Position numbers and translations under genes: made by a program. A model generated the notes under the pieces. That model was not told where the DNA came from and ran no database searches. It saw only the letters and a program-made list of their open reading frames with translations. 18,123 nucleotides of DNA. It comes from Bryobacteraceae bacterium. GTDB taxonomy: Bacteria; Acidobacteriota; Terriglobia; Bryobacterales; Bryobacteraceae. Below, piece by piece: positions 13,948-18,123 of the stretch; the first letter of the stretch is position 1; each line of letters starts with the position of its first letter. Where the stretch lies: the NCBI GenBank assembly GCA_030044325.1, contig JASHWA010000185.1, positions 1 through 18,123 of the forward strand. The letters are read 5' to 3'.

Positions 13948-15216
13948 ATGCAACCATGGTGGGTGGCTTGCCTGGTCGCGCTTCCGATCGCGATGGCCGC
14001 GGATACCGCGCCTGTCAATGTGACCTTTTCGAAGGATATCGCGCCCATTTTTGAGCGCGCCTGCCAGAACTGTCACCGCGACGGCTCCATCGCACCCATG
14101 CCGCTCCTGACATATAAGGACGCGCGGCCGTGGGCCCGATCCATCAAGGAAAAGGTTGTGCGCCGCGAGATGCCGCCATGGCACATCGATCGCAACGTGG
14201 GGATCAACAAATTCAAGGATGACCCGTCGCTTTCGGACGCAGAGATTGCCATGATCGCGAGTTGGGTGGATCACGGCTCGCCGGAGGGAAATCCCGCGGA
14301 CCTGCCTGCTCCACGCACCTTCTCGGATTTCGACAAGTGGCACATCGGCAAGCCGGACCTGATCGTCTCGATGCCCAAGCCGTATGTGCTGAAGGCTCAC
14401 GGCCAGGACGAATACTACGATATCGACGTCGATCCGCACTTCACCGAAGATATGTATGTTTCGGCCGTCGAGACCAAGCCGGATACGGGATTCAAGGTAG
14501 TTCATCACGCCGATACCAACCTGATCGAGGACCCGGAGGAAGATCCGGTCGGATTATTTCTCAACGAGTACGCGGTTGGAAAGAACGCCGACATTTTCCC
14601 CTCGAGCGCCGGACGACTGATCCGGGCGGGTTCGCGCATCCATTTCAATTTGCATCTTCATCCGGACGGCGTGGAGACGCCGGTGAGCGTCTCGCTCGGC
14701 TTGAAGCTGTACCCCAAGGGCGTTGTTCCCAAGCACGTCGCGTTCACGCAGCACATGGGCGAAGTTTTCGATCTGGACATTCCCGCCGGCCAGGTCACCC
14801 GCAGCGACGGCTATTTCCGCCTTCCTCGGCCCGCGGTGATCTCGGCGTTTCAGCCGCACTTCCACACGCGCGGGAAAGCGCAGTGCATGGAGGCGATCTT
14901 TCCGGACCTGCGCGCGGATTCGGCCCGCCCCGGCGCGGCCCGTACGGAAACGCTGAGCTGCGTGAGCAACTACCAGTTCGGCTGGAGCATCACCTATCCG
15001 TACGCCGAGGACGTCGCTCCCGTACTGCCGGCCGGCACGGTGATTCATATCACCACCTGGCATGACAACACCGACCGGAATCCGCATAATCCCAATCCCA
15101 AGAATTGGGTGGGCTACGGACTGCGAACCATCGACGAAATGAGCTTCGCCTGGGTGAGCCTGTACTATATCGACGACGCGGAATATCAGCAGTTAACCCA
15201 GGCGCGTCGCCGATGA
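13948..15216 (+). CDS. Exported cytochrome c fused to a copper type II monooxygenase-like region
   Basis: A 422-residue exported protein. The signal peptide is MQPWWVACLVALPIAMA (cleavage near 17-18). Residues about 24-112 form a cytochrome-c-like domain with one heme motif CQNCH (39-43) and a likely Met ligand in REMPPWH (Met75). The rest resembles the copper type II, ascorbate-dependent monooxygenase (PHM/DBH-like) fold: IHFNLHLHPDG at 231-241, PHFHTRGK at 303-310, TWHDNTDRNPHNPNP at 370-384 and the Met in RTIDEM at 393-398. These match by eye the His-X-His and Met positions of the second copper site. Heme next to copper suggests an electron-fed periplasmic oxidase or oxygenase, but this is inference. 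The next gene starts in an ATGA overlap, so the two are translationally coupled. Heme loading is near certain; copper function is open. Confidence 0.82.
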   Translation: MQPWWVACLVALPIAMAADTAPVNVTFSKDIAPIFERACQNCHRDGSIAPMPLLTYKDARPWARSIKEKVVRREMPPWHIDRNVGINKFKDDPSLSDAEIAMIASWVDHGSPEGNPADLPAPRTFSDFDKWHIGKPDLIVSMPKPYVLKAHGQDEYYDIDVDPHFTEDMYVSAVETKPDTGFKVVHHADTNLIEDPEEDPVGLFLNEYAVGKNADIFPSSAGRLIRAGSRIHFNLHLHPDGVETPVSVSLGLKLYPKGVVPKHVAFTQHMGEVFDLDIPAGQVTRSDGYFRLPRPAVISAFQPHFHTRGKAQCMEAIFPDLRADSARPGAARTETLSCVSNYQFGWSITYPYAEDVAPVLPAGTVIHITTWHDNTDRNPHNPNPKNWVGYGLRTIDEMSFAWVSLYYIDDAEYQQLTQARRR

Positions 15217-16034
15217 AGCCCGGTCTCCTGTTTTTCGCAGCCGCCGCGTGGTTATTCGCTCAGCCGCCGTCGCCGACGTATATTCCGCAAACGCGATTTT
15301 CTTCGGGGCAGGATATTCAGCCCAGTTTCGACGGTTGGCTGCGCAATTCCGACGGGACCTTCACGCTGGTGTTCGGTTATCTCAATCGCAATTACCAGGA
15401 GGAGCTCTCCATTCCGGCCGGACCCGACAATCGCCTCGATCCCGGTCCCGCCGACCAGGGCCAGCCGACATACTTTCTCCCCCGCCGCCAGGCGTTCCTC
15501 TTCAAGGTGCAAGTCCCCAACGATTGGGGTCAGAAAGAGCTGGTCTGGAGCGTCACTGCGAACGGGCGCACCGAAAAAGCTTTCGGACAATTGACTCCCG
15601 AAGAGGAGGTCACGGAGCGAATGATTATGACTCGCGGCGGTCTCACGCGCGGCGTGGACGATCCCAATCAGCCGCCGTCCATCACCATCGCCCCGCCGGA
15701 TCGCGCCACGACTTCCGCCCCGTTGACGCTCACCGCGCTGGTCACCGACGATGGTCTGCCCAAGCCGCGCGTGCCGGCGCAACGCCGGGCGGCTGGGGCG
15801 CCGGGACAAAGCAACGGTTCCGGCGCGCGACCGATGGGCCGTCTCACCGTCGCGTGGATCGAATATCGCGGACCCGCCAAAGTCGTTTTCGACCCGCACG
15901 GTCCGATTCCCGTAAAGGATGGAAGCGCGGGCGCAGCAGCGCATTTCAGCGCGCCGGGAACTTACGTGCTGCGCGCGACCGCCAATGACGGCCAGCTATC
16001 GACACGCGCCGACGTGACCGTCGTCGTCCGCTGA
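15213..16034 (+). CDS. Exported Ig-like protein, function unknown
   Basis: A 273-residue protein with a signal peptide (MKPGLLFFAAAAWLFAQ). Residues 35-125 contain aromatic, strand-like stretches (GWLRNSDGTFTLVFGYLNRN); residues about 153-182 and 211-273 look like two halves of an Ig/PKD-like fold (PPSITIAPPDRATTSAPLTL, then GTYVLRATANDGQLSTRADV), split by a Gly/Ala/Arg/Pro-rich insert at 185-210. No catalytic motif is seen. Its start overlaps the cytochrome-fusion stop in ATGA, so it is probably made in step with that protein and may be its partner or assembly factor. I do not recognise a named family. Confidence 0.7.
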   Translation: MKPGLLFFAAAAWLFAQPPSPTYIPQTRFSSGQDIQPSFDGWLRNSDGTFTLVFGYLNRNYQEELSIPAGPDNRLDPGPADQGQPTYFLPRRQAFLFKVQVPNDWGQKELVWSVTANGRTEKAFGQLTPEEEVTERMIMTRGGLTRGVDDPNQPPSITIAPPDRATTSAPLTLTALVTDDGLPKPRVPAQRRAAGAPGQSNGSGARPMGRLTVAWIEYRGPAKVVFDPHGPIPVKDGSAGAAAHFSAPGTYVLRATANDGQLSTRADVTVVVR

Positions 16035-16042
16035 GTTGATTC

Positions 16043-18055
16043 CTACGGCAGCCGGAAGGCGATCAGCTCGCCCGGAAAGTTCGCCCCGCTGATCGCGACG
16101 ACGATGTACTGCTTCCCTCCGGCCATGTAGGTCATCGGCGACCCGCTTTGAGGCGCCGGCATGTACGCCGCGCCCACCTCGCGGCCGCTCGCTTTATCGT
16201 AGGCGCGAAGCATCGCGCCGCGCGCGCCGGAAGGGGCGGTGAAGAAACCCGCTTCGCCGCAGATCACCAGCGTTTTGGTCACCAGCGGACCCAGCAGACC
16301 GGGCCGCCCGGTGCGCGGAATATTCAGCCCTTTGAGCGCCGGATGATTCCTGATCACATCCGGCGTCTCCCCGTGCGCGATCTGCCAGACGCGCTCGCCG
16401 CGGTCGAGGTCGATGGCGGTGATGCGCCCGTAGGGCGGTTTGACCAGCGGCAGCCGGTCGATGCTCAGCCCACCCGAGTTTTCTCCTCCCCGGCCCGCAG
16501 CCCGGTCCGCGCCGCCCGCGGTGGCGCCCGCTCCGCCGGTCCGGCGCACTCCCGACGCCGCGCTGCCCTGAACAAAATTCATGTCCGATGTTTTAGCATC
16601 CGGCGCGACCAGTCCCAGCGGCGAGATCACCGTTTGCGAGTACACGTATACCACGTGAGTTTCCGGATCGAACGCTCCGCCCGGCCAGTTGGTCCCGCCC
16701 GTCGCCGACGGCAGCACCAGGGTCGCCAGCGGACCCTCGATTTTGCTCACCACCGGCGGCGTGAAAATCGGACCCAGCTTGTATTTGGACGCCAGTTTCA
16801 CGGCCTGCTCGTGCAGCTCCGGGGTGAAATCGATCAGGTCGTCGAGCGTTACGCCCTGCCGGTCATAGGCCGCGGGCTTGGTCGGAAACGGCTGTGTAGG
16901 CGAATACGTCTCGCCCGGCACGTCGCCCTGGGGAACCGGCTTTTCAACGATCGGCCACACCGGTTGTCCGGTCAGGCGATCGAACACGTAGAGAAACGCC
17001 TGCTTGGTGGGCTGCGCGACGGCTTTGATCTCGCGCCCGTTCACCCGAATGTTGCACAGGATCGGCGCGCAGGGAATATCCATGTCCCACAGGCCGTGAT
17101 GCACCAGCTGGTAGTGCCATTTGCGCTCTCCGGTCTTCAGATCCACGGCCACCAGGCTTTCCGAAAACAGATTCGCGCCGGGACGATGCCCGCCGTAATA
17201 ATCTCCCGTGGGCAGTTCCACCGGCAAATACGCGATGCCCAGCGCTTCATCCACGGAAATCTGCGCCCACACGCCGGTATTGCCGGTGTAAGACCACGAA
17301 TCGTTTTCCCAGGTATCGAAACCGTATTCGCCGGGCCTGGGAATGGTGTGGAAAATCCACAGCCGTTTTCCCGTGCGGACGTCGAACCCGCGCACATAGC
17401 CCTTGACGTTTTTCATGCTCTTGGGCACGCCGCCGGACCGGTGCGCCGCACCGATGATCACCGTGTCGCCCACCACAATCGGCGTCGCGTGCAGCCCGAC
17501 CTCGCCGGTCACCGGATCGATCTCCTGATCGTCGTCCAGCTTCAGATCGACGACTCCGTCTTTACCGAAGGTCGGGATGCGTTGGCCGGTCTTCGCGTTC
17601 AGGCAGATCAGGCGGTAACCGGGAGTCACATAGAGAATACGCTCCTCTTTACCGTCCGTCCAGTACGACACGCCGTGGCCCGAGAGCTGGCGTGGCGCCG
17701 CCCGGCCGCGATCGCCTTCGTCTTCGCTGTGCGACCAGATCAGTTCTCCGGTTGCCGCATCGAGCGCGATTGCATCGCGCCGCGTGCCCGCAGTGGTATA
17801 GAGAACGCCCTTCACCATCAGCGGCGTCGCTTCGAGCTGATATTCCTTGCGCGGACCGAGGAAGTCCGTCTTGAAACGCCAGGCGACTTCGAGTTTGTTG
17901 AAGTTGTCCGCGGTGATTTGATTCAAAGGCGCGTAGCGCGTGCTGCCTAAATCCCCACCGTAGCTCCGCCATTCACCATCCTTAGCTCCCAACTGGGCGT
18001 TGGCGGGCAGCGACGCGCACACAACGAAGAACCCGAACAGAAAGTAGCGTCCCAT
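16043..18055 (-). CDS. Exported PQQ-dependent dehydrogenase (membrane-GDH-like quinoprotein)
   Basis: A 670-residue quinoprotein with a signal peptide (MGRYFLFGFFVVCASLPANAQ, cleavage near 20), acting in the periplasm to oxidise an alcohol or sugar and pass electrons to the respiratory chain. Seen: YGGDLGSTRYAPLNQI at 32-47, repeated beta-propeller motifs such as TGELIWSHS and GERKWHYQLVHHGLWDMDIP (309-328), and TGGTNWPGGAFDP at 452-464. The overall plan is the eight-bladed propeller of GDH-type enzymes. There is no membrane-spanning N-terminus of the E. coli type and no fused heme domain, so an external cytochrome is needed. A Gly/Ala/Arg-rich insert (497-529) interrupts the propeller. Start: ATG at 18053-18055 is preferred over the GTG just before it because AAAGGAG lies 5 bases upstream of the ATG. 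It converges on the plus-strand operon. The substrate is unknown. Confidence 0.93.
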   Translation of the reverse strand: MGRYFLFGFFVVCASLPANAQLGAKDGEWRSYGGDLGSTRYAPLNQITADNFNKLEVAWRFKTDFLGPRKEYQLEATPLMVKGVLYTTAGTRRDAIALDAATGELIWSHSEDEGDRGRAAPRQLSGHGVSYWTDGKEERILYVTPGYRLICLNAKTGQRIPTFGKDGVVDLKLDDDQEIDPVTGEVGLHATPIVVGDTVIIGAAHRSGGVPKSMKNVKGYVRGFDVRTGKRLWIFHTIPRPGEYGFDTWENDSWSYTGNTGVWAQISVDEALGIAYLPVELPTGDYYGGHRPGANLFSESLVAVDLKTGERKWHYQLVHHGLWDMDIPCAPILCNIRVNGREIKAVAQPTKQAFLYVFDRLTGQPVWPIVEKPVPQGDVPGETYSPTQPFPTKPAAYDRQGVTLDDLIDFTPELHEQAVKLASKYKLGPIFTPPVVSKIEGPLATLVLPSATGGTNWPGGAFDPETHVVYVYSQTVISPLGLVAPDAKTSDMNFVQGSAASGVRRTGGAGATAGGADRAAGRGGENSGGLSIDRLPLVKPPYGRITAIDLDRGERVWQIAHGETPDVIRNHPALKGLNIPRTGRPGLLGPLVTKTLVICGEAGFFTAPSGARGAMLRAYDKASGREVGAAYMPAPQSGSPMTYMAGGKQYIVVAISGANFPGELIAFRLP

Positions 18056-18060
18056 CACAG

Positions 18061-18067
18061 CTCCTTT
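18061..18067 (-). promoter_or_regulatory. Shine-Dalgarno AAAGGAG of the PQQ dehydrogenase gene
   Basis: AAAGGAG on the minus strand, 5 bases upstream of the ATG. A second SD-like GGAGGA lies just upstream (18071-18076), and a TAAAAT (minus strand, 18079-18084) could be a -10 element, though no matching -35 is clear and the resulting leader would be short. Confidence 0.6.
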
Positions 18068-18123
18068 AATTCCTCCAAATTTTAACAGAGTTAGGTGGCC
18101 CCTCGACGCTGGCGATTCGCTGC

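Noticed and set aside
12216..14048. 610-codon open frame on the minus strand
   Set aside because: It spans several plus-strand genes with signal peptides and conserved motifs, and its product is His/Arg-rich with no domain.
16148..17950. 600-codon open frame on the plus strand
   Set aside because: It is antisense to the well-supported PQQ dehydrogenase, and its product is Arg-rich without motifs.

Overview
The window looks like chromosomal DNA from a GC-rich, free-living Gram-negative bacterium. The best guess is an acidobacterium of the Solibacter/Bryobacter kind. This is an inference from gene content: exported PQQ dehydrogenases, exported cytochrome c proteins with copper-monooxygenase-like tails, B3-type metallo-beta-lactamases and very large soluble hybrid kinases are common there. 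No rRNA, tRNA, IS element, integrase, phage gene or CRISPR array was seen. Coding density is high, and the only gene-free stretch over 300 bases is 3906-4375.

Layout. (1) 1-778, minus: an aminotransferase cut by the window edge. (2) 866-2825, plus: an acyl-CoA dehydrogenase and an enoyl-CoA hydratase/isomerase-family protein, 10 bases apart and divergent from the aminotransferase. They form a small acyl-CoA oxidation operon. (3) 2973-3905, plus: an unusual protein with a PilZ-like barrel, a J-domain and a winged-helix-like tail. (4) 3906-4375: a 470-base leader holding an inverted repeat and a repeated 10-mer. (5) 4376-12246, plus: a signalling pair. The first gene encodes a 2199-residue soluble hybrid histidine kinase with an array of twelve 92-residue HAMP units, each exactly 276 bp, then GAF, HisKA, HATPase and three receiver domains. 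The second gene overlaps it by 16 bases and encodes a receiver-first histidine kinase.

(6) 12333-16034, plus: four exported proteins in a probable operon behind a plausible sigma70-type promoter. They are a cupin, a subclass-B3-type metallo-beta-lactamase-fold hydrolase, a cytochrome c fused to a copper-monooxygenase-like region, and an Ig-like protein. (7) 16043-18055, minus: an exported PQQ-dependent dehydrogenase converging on that operon, with only 8 bases between the stop codons.

How the parts may work together. The kinases have no membrane segment and no DNA-binding output, so they probably sit at the top of a cytoplasmic phosphorelay. Their targets are not visible here. The five exported proteins downstream suggest a periplasmic oxidation module (PQQ, heme c, possibly copper). 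No shared substrate can be named from sequence alone.

Most novel-looking items: the exact 12-unit HAMP array with traces of an 8-unit super-repeat, the PilZ-like/J-domain/winged-helix fusion, the cytochrome c/copper-monooxygenase-like fusion, and the Gly/Ala/Arg-rich inserts found in three of the exported proteins.
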